24,134 nt of DNA from Cryomorphaceae bacterium (GTDB taxonomy: Bacteria; Bacteroidota; Bacteroidia; Flavobacteriales; Schleiferiaceae): positions 1 to 24,134 of the forward strand of contig JABMNC010000135.1 in the NCBI GenBank assembly GCA_013205365.1, written 5' to 3'. How positions within the stretch are numbered: the stretch's first letter is position 1; every line of letters begins with the position of its first letter. The notes below the pieces were generated by a model that made no database searches, had not been told where the DNA came from, and saw only the letters and a list, made by a program, of their open reading frames with translations. The translations under genes and the position numbers were made by a program. Positions 15,144-22,917 of the stretch are shown here, in pieces.

Positions 15144-16794
15144 TCTCGGTCTAATTGACCTGCTGGTGCTTGTTATTAGCATTGGCGGAATCGCAGTCTA
15201 TGGCATGTGGGCTACCCGAGCTAGGGAGTCCGCCACGGAATTCTTAAGCGGCAATAAACAGTCTAACTGGTGGGCCATGTCTATGGGCATCATTGCCACG
15301 CAGGCATCGGCCATCACGTTTATTAGTACTCCGGGTCAGGGTTTTGGCGACGGACTTCGCTTTGCTCAATTTTATTTGGGTATGCCATTGGCTTTTTTGG
15401 TGCTGGGAATTTGGGTGGTCCCGAGGTACATGCAAAGCGGAGCAAGAACCGCCTACGAGTACCTTGAAGCAATATTTGGCCCTCGGGTACGCGGTCTTGC
15501 GGCATTTCTTTTTCTTTTGTCGCGCAGCCTTGCTGCAGGCATCACGCTCTATGCGCCCGCAATTGTGCTTTCTGCGGTCTTTGGCTGGGACCTCAAGTCA
15601 ACGGTGGTTGCTACGGGTATTGTGGTTTTAGCCTATACCGCCTTTGGGGGCTTCAAGGCAGTTGAGGTAACCCAAACTGTGCAGATGGCCGTTATTTTTA
15701 TTGGTCTTATTGCGGCTTGGACGGTTCTTTATCGCGGTATTTCATCAGAAATAGACCTGCGTGGTGCTTGGTCCATAGCCTCCGCCTACGGACACGACCA
15801 GGTACTCGATTTTTCGTGGAATCCCTCAAGCCGATACACGGTTTGGTCGGGCCTCGCGGGGGGCTTCTTTTTGGCGATGGCTTACTTTGGAACCGACCAA
15901 AGTCAGGTGGGTCGCTACCTGTCGGGCAAAAACCTGGGAGAAATCCGCAGGGGATTTTTGGTCACCAGCCTTATTAAATTCCCAATGCAGCTTTTTGTGC
16001 TCAGTCTTGGCCTTTTGCTCCTGGTGCAAATGCACCTTAGCACCGAACCCTTATGGCATAATCCTGCCCTTGCCAAGGCCTGGCGAACCCTGCCTGAGTC
16101 CGACAGCATGGACGCAGAATGGAATCAAATTCAGCGAGCTCGGTCAGAACTTGCGCGGACACCCGAAACACCAGAACGCCAATCAAGCCTAATCACTCTG
16201 CGCGCAGAGCAAAAAATGGTAAAAGATCGCGCAAGCAAACTTGTCGCGGCGAAATTGCCGAAGCTCGAGACCAACGACCAGGACTATGTTTTTTTGTCTT
16301 GGGCATTAGGCAGCATGCCAGTGGGATTGCTCGGTTTACTTCTTGCTGTAATAATGGCTGGTGCTATGTCGAGCTCAAGCGCAGAGATTAATGCACTGAC
16401 TGCTACTTCAATCATAGACTTTGGACGAATTTTTGGGCTGCGCGAAACCCTTCAAACGTCTCGATGGATTACCGCACTTTGGGGCTGTGTTGCCATGGGC
16501 ATCGCCCTGCTTGCAAGCCTGTATGAGAACCTGATTCAGTTGGTCAATTTGATCGGTTCGCTCTTTTATGGTCCGATGCTCGGCATATTTCTCTGCGCCT
16601 GGCTCGCTCCAAAGCGCCCCTCTTGGGCGGTTTTTGCCGCAGGGATTGCAGCGGAACTCTCTGTCTTAGCCCTTCATGCGGCCAACGTGGCAGGAATGGT
16701 TGACCTCGGATTCCTTTGGTACAACCTCATCGGCGCCCTCTTGGTTTTGGGCCTGGCCTTTCTGTTGCCGGTCCTTTCTTTTGGGCGTAAATAA
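15133..16794 (+). CDS. Sodium:solute symporter (SSS family), second copy with large hydrophilic loop
   Basis: A 553-residue inner-membrane SSS transporter. Seen: an N-terminal helix NLGLIDLLVLVISIGGIAVY, ATEFLSGNKQSNWWAMSMG, IATQASAITFISTPG, GTDQSQVGRYLSGKN (~253-267) and SSSSAEINALTATSIIDF, the motif region of Na-coupled members. Unlike the first copy, it has a charged loop of about 75 residues (~304-380) between two late helices, probably a soluble insertion. The ATG at 15133 lies in the last codons of the deacetylase (11-base overlap), so translation is probably coupled. A farther upstream start would overlap 86 bases and lacks homologous sequence. The likely role is import of a product or relative of the deacetylase substrate (inference from coupling). 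The 3' end overlaps the convergent YkgJ-like gene by 68 bases. Confidence 0.93.
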   Translation: MTTNLGLIDLLVLVISIGGIAVYGMWATRARESATEFLSGNKQSNWWAMSMGIIATQASAITFISTPGQGFGDGLRFAQFYLGMPLAFLVLGIWVVPRYMQSGARTAYEYLEAIFGPRVRGLAAFLFLLSRSLAAGITLYAPAIVLSAVFGWDLKSTVVATGIVVLAYTAFGGFKAVEVTQTVQMAVIFIGLIAAWTVLYRGISSEIDLRGAWSIASAYGHDQVLDFSWNPSSRYTVWSGLAGGFFLAMAYFGTDQSQVGRYLSGKNLGEIRRGFLVTSLIKFPMQLFVLSLGLLLLVQMHLSTEPLWHNPALAKAWRTLPESDSMDAEWNQIQRARSELARTPETPERQSSLITLRAEQKMVKDRASKLVAAKLPKLETNDQDYVFLSWALGSMPVGLLGLLLAVIMAGAMSSSSAEINALTATSIIDFGRIFGLRETLQTSRWITALWGCVAMGIALLASLYENLIQLVNLIGSLFYGPMLGIFLCAWLAPKRPSWAVFAAGIAAELSVLALHAANVAGMVDLGFLWYNLIGALLVLGLAFLLPVLSFGRK

Positions 16795-17230
16795 CCTCCA
16801 TTCGGGCAACGATTTCACCAACGGCAGGGCAGATTAGGGCATTTTTCTGGGTTAAATCCAGAATTTGTGCCTGCTTGGCTCGGTCGGTATGCGGGTATTC
16901 GCGGCAGGCCTTGGGGCGAATTTCATAAATGGCGCAGGCATTATCATCCTCGAGAAAGGGGCAGGGAAGCTGCTGGAGCACCCAGTCGCCGTCTTCATCC
17001 AGCCGCAAGTATTCAGACTCAAACTCCCCGGTTTTGAGCCGGAGGTGCTTGGCCACGCGCTCCTTATCGCGTTCGGACCAAAGCGGACCAGTAGTTTTGC
17101 AGCAGTTGGCGCAATTCAGGCAGTCGGTTTTGGCAAAAACTTCCTCGTGAAGCCCATGGATCACGCGGTCGAGGTCATGGGGTGTTTGACGTTTTAAGCC
17201 TTTGAACAAGACTGCGCTGCCGCTGGTCAC
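16727..17230 (-). CDS. YkgJ family cysteine cluster protein
   Basis: 167 residues with the pattern of the YkgJ (UPF0153) family: C37-x2-C40-x2-C43-C44, then C90, C99, C109 and C134, including LPCPFLEDDNACAIYEIRPKACREYP. The cysteines are expected to bind a metal (Zn or Fe-S). The biochemical role of the family is not firmly established. The start is GTG at 17230, overlapping the upstream TlpA-like stop as GTGA; this favours GTG over any internal start. The last ~20 residues, ending in a basic tail (KKGPATERPGPKPRGRR), are encoded antisense to the final helix of the second symporter and look like an overprinted extension. The neighbouring thioredoxin-like gene suggests a thiol or metal context, but this is only guilt by association. 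Confidence 0.9.
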   Translation of the reverse strand: MTSGSAVLFKGLKRQTPHDLDRVIHGLHEEVFAKTDCLNCANCCKTTGPLWSERDKERVAKHLRLKTGEFESEYLRLDEDGDWVLQQLPCPFLEDDNACAIYEIRPKACREYPHTDRAKQAQILDLTQKNALICPAVGEIVARMEVIYAQKKGPATERPGPKPRGRR

Positions 17231-18483
17231 TCCGACTGCAGTTTTTCAATAAAGGCTAGGGTCTCTTGTATCCATGGCTCGTATTCGGGCGTTCCAGGGC
17301 CATAGAATCCGCTGTAAATTTTGCGGACCTCACCCTGGCGGTCCAGGTAGATGGTGGTCGGGTAGGACTGAAATCCGACCAAGCCCTCGAGCACCTTCTC
17401 GACTGCGCCTGAAGCGGCGCGCCCGGCAAACAGCACCGGATACCCAAGGTCTAGCCCCCGCACAAACTTATCTACGGCGGAAAAGGCCTCCTCGCGCTCC
17501 GAACTTCGTTCAAAGGCAATTCCAAAAAACTGCACCTCCGGGAAGGCGGCCTGAAATTGCTTAAAAGCGACGCTTTCGTCCAGGCAATTAGGGCACCAGG
17601 ATCCCATGATTTGTATTACCGTCGGTCGACCCAACTCTGGTCCCAATAATTCTCCCGATTTGTAGTGAGGGAGGCTAAAGCCCAAACTTGTAACTCCTGG
17701 CTTCATTCCGGTTATGCCATTTGGATCGGCTAGCTTAGCCATTAAATCTGCCTTCCCGGCAATCGACAACTCGCTGCTTCCGTTCAGCAGCTGACGGCCT
17801 TGCATTCCGCCGTTTTCAGTCAATTCCAATTCAAAAACATAGGCGAAAATTCCATTAAACGTGCTCAGATGAATGCGGTTTCCGCTTCGATTGCCTGCAA
17901 GGTATCGGTAGTCGCCGGATTCCGTCATGATGCTGCCGGTCACGGTGCCGTCGGAGTGCTCGGTCAGGGCAGCGATGGCCCTGCGCCCCTTCTCTGCAGG
18001 ACTGCCAGGTTCATACTGCACCAAGGCGTACCGCTCCTCCAATAAATATTGCTTGACCGGAGCTTCGTTTAAAGCAAACCTCGCGAGCTTCCCCGGGCTC
18101 AGCACCAATTCGTACTGGGTTCCGCGGTCGGGACGCATCCAGAAACCTGCAAGCTGTCTTCCTTCTTTTCGCCAGATCAGCTCCCCCTGAAAGTAGGGAA
18201 TTTCATAGCGTACGTAGCCCTCTGGTGTCGACCCAGTATAGCTTAGGGGCAAGCGTTCCAGGCCGTTTACCACAAAAAAAGAGGGTCGCGCCTCGTCAGA
18301 ACTCGAGACCGAAACCACATCAAAGGGAAGAATCCAGGCTTTTTGCCCGTTTGCTGCGGGCCTCAAGGTTATTTCTGCATGGAACCAAACCTCTCGGTGA
18401 ACCGTGCCAGACCCAGCGGCCCTCGGCTGTGCTACCACAACCCAGGCGGCCAAGGCAAGAATAAGTACAAAAATTATCTTCAT
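17227..18483 (-). CDS. TlpA-like thioredoxin-fold protein with large N-terminal domain
   Basis: 418 residues. A signal peptide (MKIIFVLILALAAWVVVAQ) exports it to the periplasm. Residues ~25-255 are a beta-rich domain without a name I can assign, similar in position to the N-terminal domains of Bacteroidota TlpA/AhpC-like proteins. Residues ~262-418 are a thioredoxin fold: VIQIMGSWCPNC with redox cysteines C297 and C300, and the cis-proline motif YPTT (P375). Such proteins reduce or exchange disulfides in the envelope; partners are unknown. The gene starts 9 bases after the phosphohexomutase stop and overlaps the YkgJ-like gene by four bases, so it probably belongs to the same transcript. Confidence 0.92.
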   Translation of the reverse strand: MKIIFVLILALAAWVVVAQPRAAGSGTVHREVWFHAEITLRPAANGQKAWILPFDVVSVSSSDEARPSFFVVNGLERLPLSYTGSTPEGYVRYEIPYFQGELIWRKEGRQLAGFWMRPDRGTQYELVLSPGKLARFALNEAPVKQYLLEERYALVQYEPGSPAEKGRRAIAALTEHSDGTVTGSIMTESGDYRYLAGNRSGNRIHLSTFNGIFAYVFELELTENGGMQGRQLLNGSSELSIAGKADLMAKLADPNGITGMKPGVTSLGFSLPHYKSGELLGPELGRPTVIQIMGSWCPNCLDESVAFKQFQAAFPEVQFFGIAFERSSEREEAFSAVDKFVRGLDLGYPVLFAGRAASGAVEKVLEGLVGFQSYPTTIYLDRQGEVRKIYSGFYGPGTPEYEPWIQETLAFIEKLQSE

Positions 18484-18492
18484 GCCACCAAG

Positions 18493-20226
18493 TTAGTACG
18501 TACTCAGTACCCTGCGGTAGGATTCGACTCGTTCCTTGAGTTCTTCGCGGACCTCGTGGTAGTGATTGGTGAGGTTTCCGCGTTCCAAGCGGACTCCCGT
18601 CGTGTTAAAGTAGTACTTGATTTTGGGCTCGGTTCCGCTTGGGCGGGCTGTAATTCGGTCTCCGTTGGCCATAAGCAACTGAATAACGTTGGACTTAGGG
18701 AGGGTCAAGGCCTCAATCCGACCGCTTTGGAGGTTTCGTCGGGTCTGCTGCTGGTAGTCCACAACCTCAACAACGGCATGCCCTGCAATCTCCTGTGGGC
18801 TGTTGGAGCGTAAAAGGGTCATCGTTTTCTGAATTTCCTCGAGTCCGCTTCGCCCTGGTTTGGTTAGGCTCATCAGTTCATCGTGGTGCAGGCCATGGCG
18901 GGCATAAAGCTCCAGCAAGCGCAGGTAAAAACTACTGCCCTCACTGGCGCGGAAGGCTGCCGCCTCTGCCAGCAAGCATGCGGAGCCGATGGCGTCCTTG
19001 TCGCGCACAAAATCTCCGGCCAAATACCCGTAGCTCTCCTCGCCGCCAACCACAAAGGTTTGTTTGCCCTCGCGAAGCCTAATTTGCTCCGCAATCCATT
19101 TAAAACCGGTAAGCGTTTCAGTTGCTTCAATGCCATAGATTTCCGCCACACGCAGCAGAAGAGGAGAGGTCACGACCGTGCTCGCCACAAAGGGATTGTC
19201 GGGCATGCTTCCCTGGGCAATGCGCTGCTCAAGCACGTAATCCATAAGCACGGCGGCGGCTTGGTTGCCATTGAGAAGTACCAGCTTCCCGACGTCGTCG
19301 CGCACTGCAATGCCAACTCGGTCGCTGTCTGGGTCGCAGCCGATGACCATGCCGTAGCCCAGCTCTTCTGCTCGGGCGAGTGCAAGCTCCAGAGCCGCAG
19401 ACTCTTCGGGATTAGGGGATTGAACGGTTGAGAAATTTCCGTCTGGTTTTGCCTGCGAGGCCAGGCAGTCCACCTTGGTGAATCCCCATCGCTTTAGGGA
19501 TTCGGGCAGCAGGGTAATGGCGGTTCCGTGCAAGGACGTGAAGACAATTCCCAGGTCGGCATTGCCCGAGCGGTTGAGCGATAGGGTTTCGACCGCAGAC
19601 AGATAGGCCTCGTCGGTGCTTCGACCAAGTGTCTTCACCAATCCGGAGCCTCCAGACCAACGAACTTCGGCCAGCGAAACCTTGGTCACGCAGTCCATCA
19701 GGGCCTTGTCTTGAGGCGGAACAATTTGCCCTCCGTCGCTCCAGTAAACCTTATAGCCGTTGTATTCTTTGGGGTTGTGGGAGGCCGTGATTACGATTCC
19801 GGCGGTGCAAGCCTTAAGCCGCACTGCAAAGCTCAGTTCTGGGGTAGGGCGAAGGTCCTCAAAAAGCCATACGTCCACGCCGTTGGCAGCCAGAACGTCT
19901 GCCGCAACCCGCGCAAATTCTGGGGACTGGTTGCGCGAGTCAAAAGCAATGGCCACCGAAGGGTTCTTGCTCGCTGCACAAACCATATTGGCCAAGCCTT
20001 GGGTCGTCAGTCCTACCGTGTAGCGGTTCATACCGTTGCTTCCAAGCCGCATTAGCCCGCGCAAGCCCCCGGTACCAAACTCTAAATCAGTATAAAACGC
20101 CTCGTTAAAGGCGGCTGCGTCGTTCTCCTTCATGCGAAGTATGGCAGCCTTGTCGGCCTCTTCGATGGCACTGTTTAGCCAAAGGTCGGCGCGGTCTACT
20201 GCCGCGGAATCTAAATTCACCATCAT
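18493..20226 (-). CDS. Phospho-sugar mutase (phosphoglucomutase/phosphomannomutase family)
   Basis: About 577 residues, the length of PgcA-like alpha-D-phosphohexomutases of Gram-positives and Bacteroidota. All four active-site loops are visible: the phosphoserine loop TASHNPKEYNGYK (S149 in this numbering), the Mg loop GCDPDSDRVG (~293), the sugar-specificity loop GGEESYGY and the phosphate loop RPSGTEPKIKYYF (~530). It interconverts hexose 1- and 6-phosphates, feeding nucleotide-sugar and polysaccharide synthesis; the glucose/mannose preference is not decidable. Start is uncertain: TTG at 20235 and ATGs at 20232, 20226 and 20223 are all in frame. I prefer 20226 because a GAACTTTG promoter-like box abuts the first ATG. 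It leads an apparent operon with the TlpA-like and YkgJ-like genes. Confidence 0.95.
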   Translation of the reverse strand: MMVNLDSAAVDRADLWLNSAIEEADKAAILRMKENDAAAFNEAFYTDLEFGTGGLRGLMRLGSNGMNRYTVGLTTQGLANMVCAASKNPSVAIAFDSRNQSPEFARVAADVLAANGVDVWLFEDLRPTPELSFAVRLKACTAGIVITASHNPKEYNGYKVYWSDGGQIVPPQDKALMDCVTKVSLAEVRWSGGSGLVKTLGRSTDEAYLSAVETLSLNRSGNADLGIVFTSLHGTAITLLPESLKRWGFTKVDCLASQAKPDGNFSTVQSPNPEESAALELALARAEELGYGMVIGCDPDSDRVGIAVRDDVGKLVLLNGNQAAAVLMDYVLEQRIAQGSMPDNPFVASTVVTSPLLLRVAEIYGIEATETLTGFKWIAEQIRLREGKQTFVVGGEESYGYLAGDFVRDKDAIGSACLLAEAAAFRASEGSSFYLRLLELYARHGLHHDELMSLTKPGRSGLEEIQKTMTLLRSNSPQEIAGHAVVEVVDYQQQTRRNLQSGRIEALTLPKSNVIQLLMANGDRITARPSGTEPKIKYYFNTTGVRLERGNLTNHYHEVREELKERVESYRRVLSTY

Positions 20227-20232
20227 AAGCAT

Positions 20233-20240
20233 CAAAGTTC
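20233..20240 (-). promoter_or_regulatory. Near-consensus -7 box (GAACTTTG) for the phosphohexomutase operon
   Basis: The minus strand reads GAACTTTG, one mismatch to TAnnTTTG, just before a cluster of in-frame ATGs (20232, 20226, 20223). A start 4-8 bases downstream would give a leaderless or near-leaderless mRNA beginning at about the second ATG. Confidence 0.35.
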
Positions 20241-20276
20241 GGACGCAGACTGCGAATCGCGGGCCGAGAATTCGTT

Positions 20277-20298
20277 TTTTAGCGTTAATCGGCTAAAA
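20277..20298. other. Weak AT-rich inverted repeat between ribH and the phosphohexomutase
   Basis: TTTTAGC (20277-20283) and GCTAAAA (20292-20298) are perfect inverted arms around an 8-base loop, just after the ribH stop in the direction of transcription. The stem is AT-rich and lacks a good U-run on the minus strand, so it is at best a weak terminator or RNA-processing site. The 77-base gap holds nothing else apart from the promoter-like box. Confidence 0.25.
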
Positions 20299-20303
20299 TT
20301 CGC

Positions 20304-20771
20304 CTAAAAAGAAGCCATCATCACGGCTGCCACGGCCGCTTCTTCTCCTTTGTTGCCAAGCGATCCTCCGCTTCGGTCCAAAGACTGCTGGTAGGTATCG
20401 TCGGTAAGGAGGCAAAATATAACCGGCGTTTTACCGGTGGCATTCAAATGCGCAATACCGTAGGTCACACCTTGGCAAACGTAGTCAAAATGAGGCGTTT
20501 CACCCCTAACTACCGAGCCTATTGCAATAACGGCGTCGTATTCTAGGGACTCTGCGTGCACCTTGCAGCCGCGGATTAATTCAAAACTTCCAGGGACGTC
20601 AAAGCGGTCAATGCGGTCAGCGCGAAGCTGCTCAAGTATTCGTACTGCACCATCAGACAGGGCGTTGGTTATCTCGGGATTCCAAGAACTCACCACTAAA
20701 GCGAAGCGAAGGCCCTTTGCCTTGTTGGGCAGGGAACTTAATTCAAGAGGTCCGCGCTCGGCGGTAGCCAT
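20304..20771 (-). CDS. ribH: 6,7-dimethyl-8-ribityllumazine synthase
   Basis: A 155-residue lumazine synthase, the penultimate enzyme of riboflavin synthesis. It condenses 5-amino-6-ribitylaminouracil with 3,4-dihydroxy-2-butanone 4-phosphate. Substrate-binding motifs are intact: SSWNPEIT (~28-35), VPGSFEL, GSVVRGETPHFDYV with the catalytic histidine, and LTDDTYQQSLDRSGG. It normally assembles into pentamers or 60-mers in the cytosol. The ATG shares one base with the stop of the TPR gene (TAATG), so the two are translationally coupled. Other rib genes are not in the window. Confidence 0.97.
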   Translation of the reverse strand: MATAERGPLELSSLPNKAKGLRFALVVSSWNPEITNALSDGAVRILEQLRADRIDRFDVPGSFELIRGCKVHAESLEYDAVIAIGSVVRGETPHFDYVCQGVTYGIAHLNATGKTPVIFCLLTDDTYQQSLDRSGGSLGNKGEEAAVAAVMMASF

Positions 20772-21472
20772 TATTGGGCAGAAATCTTAGCCTCGTAGTA
20801 GGCGATCAAGGCATCGGCATTGGCACTTTCTGCCGACGCAGGGAAGTCCTTTTTAATGCGCTGGGTGTACTTCAATGCAGCCTTCAAGTCCTTGTTGATC
20901 TCAGCGGCAACGGCTGCCTTCGACAAAATAAAGGGGGTCAAGAAGTCGTTGGCATCCAATGAAGCCGCCTTGGCATAAAATTCCTGAGCCTCTTCGGGTT
21001 GGTTGAGGTCGGCAAAGGCATCGCCCATGGCGCCTGTGGCGATGAGATCCAAGAAGGTTCCGTTGCCGTCAAATTCTTCGAGGTAGTCAATGGCCTCTGC
21101 AGGCTGACCGAGCGACAGGTAGCTGAGCCCGGCGTAGTAGTTGGCAAGGTTGCCCGCCTTGGTGCTGCCATACTCGTCGGCGATTTCAATAAAACCCATG
21201 AATTCTGCATTGCCGTTAAGGGCTAAACGCAGGGAGTCCTGAGAAAAAACATCCTGAGCAGGGTAAAGGGCAAGCTGCGCCTCCTCTTGAGCGGGCGCCA
21301 CGATAAACTCTCGGTAGGCCCAGGTCAAGGCGACCACTGCTAGAATAGCGCCAGCCAGGTAGGTAGCTTGCTTTTGGTACTTGTGAAACAAGGATTCGGC
21401 CCTTGAGAGGGTCTCTTCGACGGCTTCCAACGGGCGCTCGACCAAATCAATTTGTTTTTTCTGTTTTGCCAT
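20771..21472 (-). CDS. Tetratricopeptide-repeat inner-membrane protein
   Basis: 233 residues. A charged N-terminus (MAKQKKQIDLVERPLEAVEETLSRAESLFHK, broken only for its length in the family) precedes one membrane helix at ~36-54 (ATYLAGAILAVVALTWAY). The rest is helical with TPR-like units, for example NLANYYAGLSYLSLGQPAEAIDYLEE and QPEEAQEFYAKAASLD. It resembles YfgM-like TPR proteins that sit beside the Sec translocon, but that role is inference. I start at the ATG at 21472. An in-frame upstream start at 21577 would run through the recF start region and precede the promoter-like box. Its stop overlaps the ribH ATG by one base. It is divergent from recF across 48 bases, with opposing promoter boxes. 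Confidence 0.88.
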   Translation of the reverse strand: MAKQKKQIDLVERPLEAVEETLSRAESLFHKYQKQATYLAGAILAVVALTWAYREFIVAPAQEEAQLALYPAQDVFSQDSLRLALNGNAEFMGFIEIADEYGSTKAGNLANYYAGLSYLSLGQPAEAIDYLEEFDGNGTFLDLIATGAMGDAFADLNQPEEAQEFYAKAASLDANDFLTPFILSKAAVAAEINKDLKAALKYTQRIKKDFPASAESANADALIAYYEAKISAQ

Positions 21473-21479
21473 AGGGCCG

Positions 21480-21487
21480 CAAAGATA
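21480..21487 (-). promoter_or_regulatory. -7 box (TATCTTTG) for the TPR-ribH genes
   Basis: The minus strand reads TATCTTTG, a full TAnnTTTG match, 7 bases before the ATG at 21472. A TTG lies 16 bases upstream of the box, slightly closer than the usual -33 spacing. The bases right after the box, CGGCC, are identical to those after the ndk box. Confidence 0.5.
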
Positions 21488-21508
21488 GCCAAAGCATCCA
21501 TACCAAGG

Positions 21509-21516
21509 TACTTTTG
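21509..21516 (+). promoter_or_regulatory. -7 box (TACTTTTG) for recF
   Basis: The plus strand reads TACTTTTG, a full TAnnTTTG match, then CATC and the recF ATG at 21521. The four-base gap implies a nearly leaderless message. The box overlaps the region where the opposite promoter's -33 element should lie. Confidence 0.5.
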
Positions 21517-21520
21517 CATC

Positions 21521-22618
21521 ATGCAAGATGTCGTGCTCGATCGCCTCAGCTTGGTTCACTTTAAGAACCACGCCCAAGCGGATTTTTCTTTTTCTGCCAA
21601 ACTAAACGCTTTGGTCGGGGCCAACGGTTCCGGCAAGACCTCGGTTTTAGACGCCGTTCACTTTCTCTGCATGACCCGCAGCTACTTTCACAGCAGCGAC
21701 TCCTACTGCATTCAGTTTGACGCTCCCTTTTTGGTGGTCCAGGGTGAATTTCGTGGCGACAGCTCCGCAACGCCCGTCTATTGCGGCTTAAAGCGTGGCG
21801 AGAAAAAAATATTTAAGGCAGACGACGCGGAGTATCCGCGCATCTCGGACCACTTGGGTAGATTCCCGGTGGTAATGATTAGCCCAGGCGACCACGTTTT
21901 GCTTCATGGAGGTTCTGAAGTCCGCCGCAAGATGATGGATGCGGTAATTGCGCAATCAGACCGAGCCTATCTGGAGGCCCTTCAGGGCTACCAACGTGCC
22001 CTCAAGCAGCGCAACGCCCTGCTCAAGTACTTTGCAGCGAACCGAATTTTTCAGCCTGACATGCTGGAGGTCTACGACCACCAGCTCAGCGAATTTGCAC
22101 CCCTAATTTTTGAGGCGCGCACCCGATTTGTTCAGCAGTTTGCCCCAATGCTTCAGGAGGCCTACCTCGGTATTTCTGGCGATCGCGAGAAGGTGGAGTT
22201 GCGCTACGAGAGTTCGCTCCAGCACCAAAGCATGGCGGAACTTCTTGCAGAGCGATTACCCAAAGACCGACTGCTTCAGTTCACCTCGGCGGGTCCGCAC
22301 CGCGAAGACCTTGACTTTATTATTCACGGGCATCCTCTGCAAAGAGTAGGTTCGCAAGGACAGCAAAAGAGTTTTCTCATTGCCCTCAAGCTGGCTGCAT
22401 TCGAAGTTTTGCATCAGGCCTTGGGACGCAAGCCCATTCTGCTGCTTGACGACGTTTTTGACAAGCTCGACGCCAAAAGGGTAGAGGGTTTGGTGCGCAT
22501 GGTGAACGACCAACGCTTCGGGCAAATTTTTATAAGCGATACCCACCAAGAGCGCACGGCCGACCTTCTTAAAGCCCTTGATCAGGAATCGGTGGTTCAC
22601 GATTTCACGCCCAACTAA
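21521..22618 (+). CDS. recF: DNA replication/repair protein RecF
   Basis: A 365-residue SMC-like ATPase of normal RecF length. Walker A is GANGSGKT at 33-40, the ABC signature-like SQGQQKS lies near 285-291, and Walker B/D-loop is ILLLDDVFDKLD near 306-317. RecF binds gapped DNA and, with RecO and RecR, loads RecA. I chose the ATG at 21521 (MQDVVLDRLSLVHFKNH); a start at 21452 would add 23 residues antisense to the TPR gene and skip the promoter-like box. The DciA-like gene starts 3 bases after the stop, so replication and repair functions are co-transcribed. Confidence 0.97.
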   Translation: MQDVVLDRLSLVHFKNHAQADFSFSAKLNALVGANGSGKTSVLDAVHFLCMTRSYFHSSDSYCIQFDAPFLVVQGEFRGDSSATPVYCGLKRGEKKIFKADDAEYPRISDHLGRFPVVMISPGDHVLLHGGSEVRRKMMDAVIAQSDRAYLEALQGYQRALKQRNALLKYFAANRIFQPDMLEVYDHQLSEFAPLIFEARTRFVQQFAPMLQEAYLGISGDREKVELRYESSLQHQSMAELLAERLPKDRLLQFTSAGPHREDLDFIIHGHPLQRVGSQGQQKSFLIALKLAAFEVLHQALGRKPILLLDDVFDKLDAKRVEGLVRMVNDQRFGQIFISDTHQERTADLLKALDQESVVHDFTPN

Positions 22619-22621
22619 GCA

Positions 22622-22915
22622 ATGGCACGCCCCAACCTCGAAGGATTTGGAGATATAGTAAGCCGCCTGCTGGCGCTTCACCGCCATAAACCGGGTTTTC
22701 AGCTTGCGCTTTGCCAGAACGCCTGGCGAACCCTGCTCGGTGAATCCGGCATGCTTAAGACACGCAAACTCATTCTTACAGACGGAATCCTCACGGTATT
22801 TCTCAGCTCGGACTCCCTGCGCCACGAGCTGCGCGCGCAGCGCGAACGCCTGCTGCAAGGCCTTCGCGAAGAACTCAAGGACCAGCTAGAGATCAAGGAG
22901 TTAATCCTGAAATAA
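22622..22915 (+). CDS. DUF721 protein, DciA-like helicase-loader candidate
   Basis: A 97-residue small protein with the DUF721/DciA features: an N-terminal helical part, W35 in NAWRTLLGE, then GILTVFLSSDSLRHELRAQRERLL (W..L..H....L pattern) and a KH-like fold expected between. DciA is the ancestral loader of the replicative helicase DnaB in bacteria lacking DnaC. DUF721 proteins in Bacteroidota are often tied to recF, as here (3-base gap). The domain assignment is from recognisable motifs; helicase loading itself is an extrapolation to this short form. Confidence 0.87.
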   Translation: MARPNLEGFGDIVSRLLALHRHKPGFQLALCQNAWRTLLGESGMLKTRKLILTDGILTVFLSSDSLRHELRAQRERLLQGLREELKDQLEIKELILK

Positions 22916-22917
22916 GC

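Noticed and set aside
6783..16794. Genomic island carrying symporters, protease and deacetylase
   Set aside because: No integrase, tRNA, direct repeats or obvious composition change is visible at the borders; the genes interlock with neighbours by overlaps at both ends.
21452..21577. Longer N-termini for recF (from 21452) and the TPR protein (from 21577)
   Set aside because: Both would extend across the other gene's promoter-like box and start codon; the inner ATGs fit the family N-termini.
22256..22858. Minus-strand 200-codon frame antisense to recF and the DciA-like gene
   Set aside because: It overlaps two confident genes on the plus strand, has no recognisable motif and no promoter or terminator of its own.
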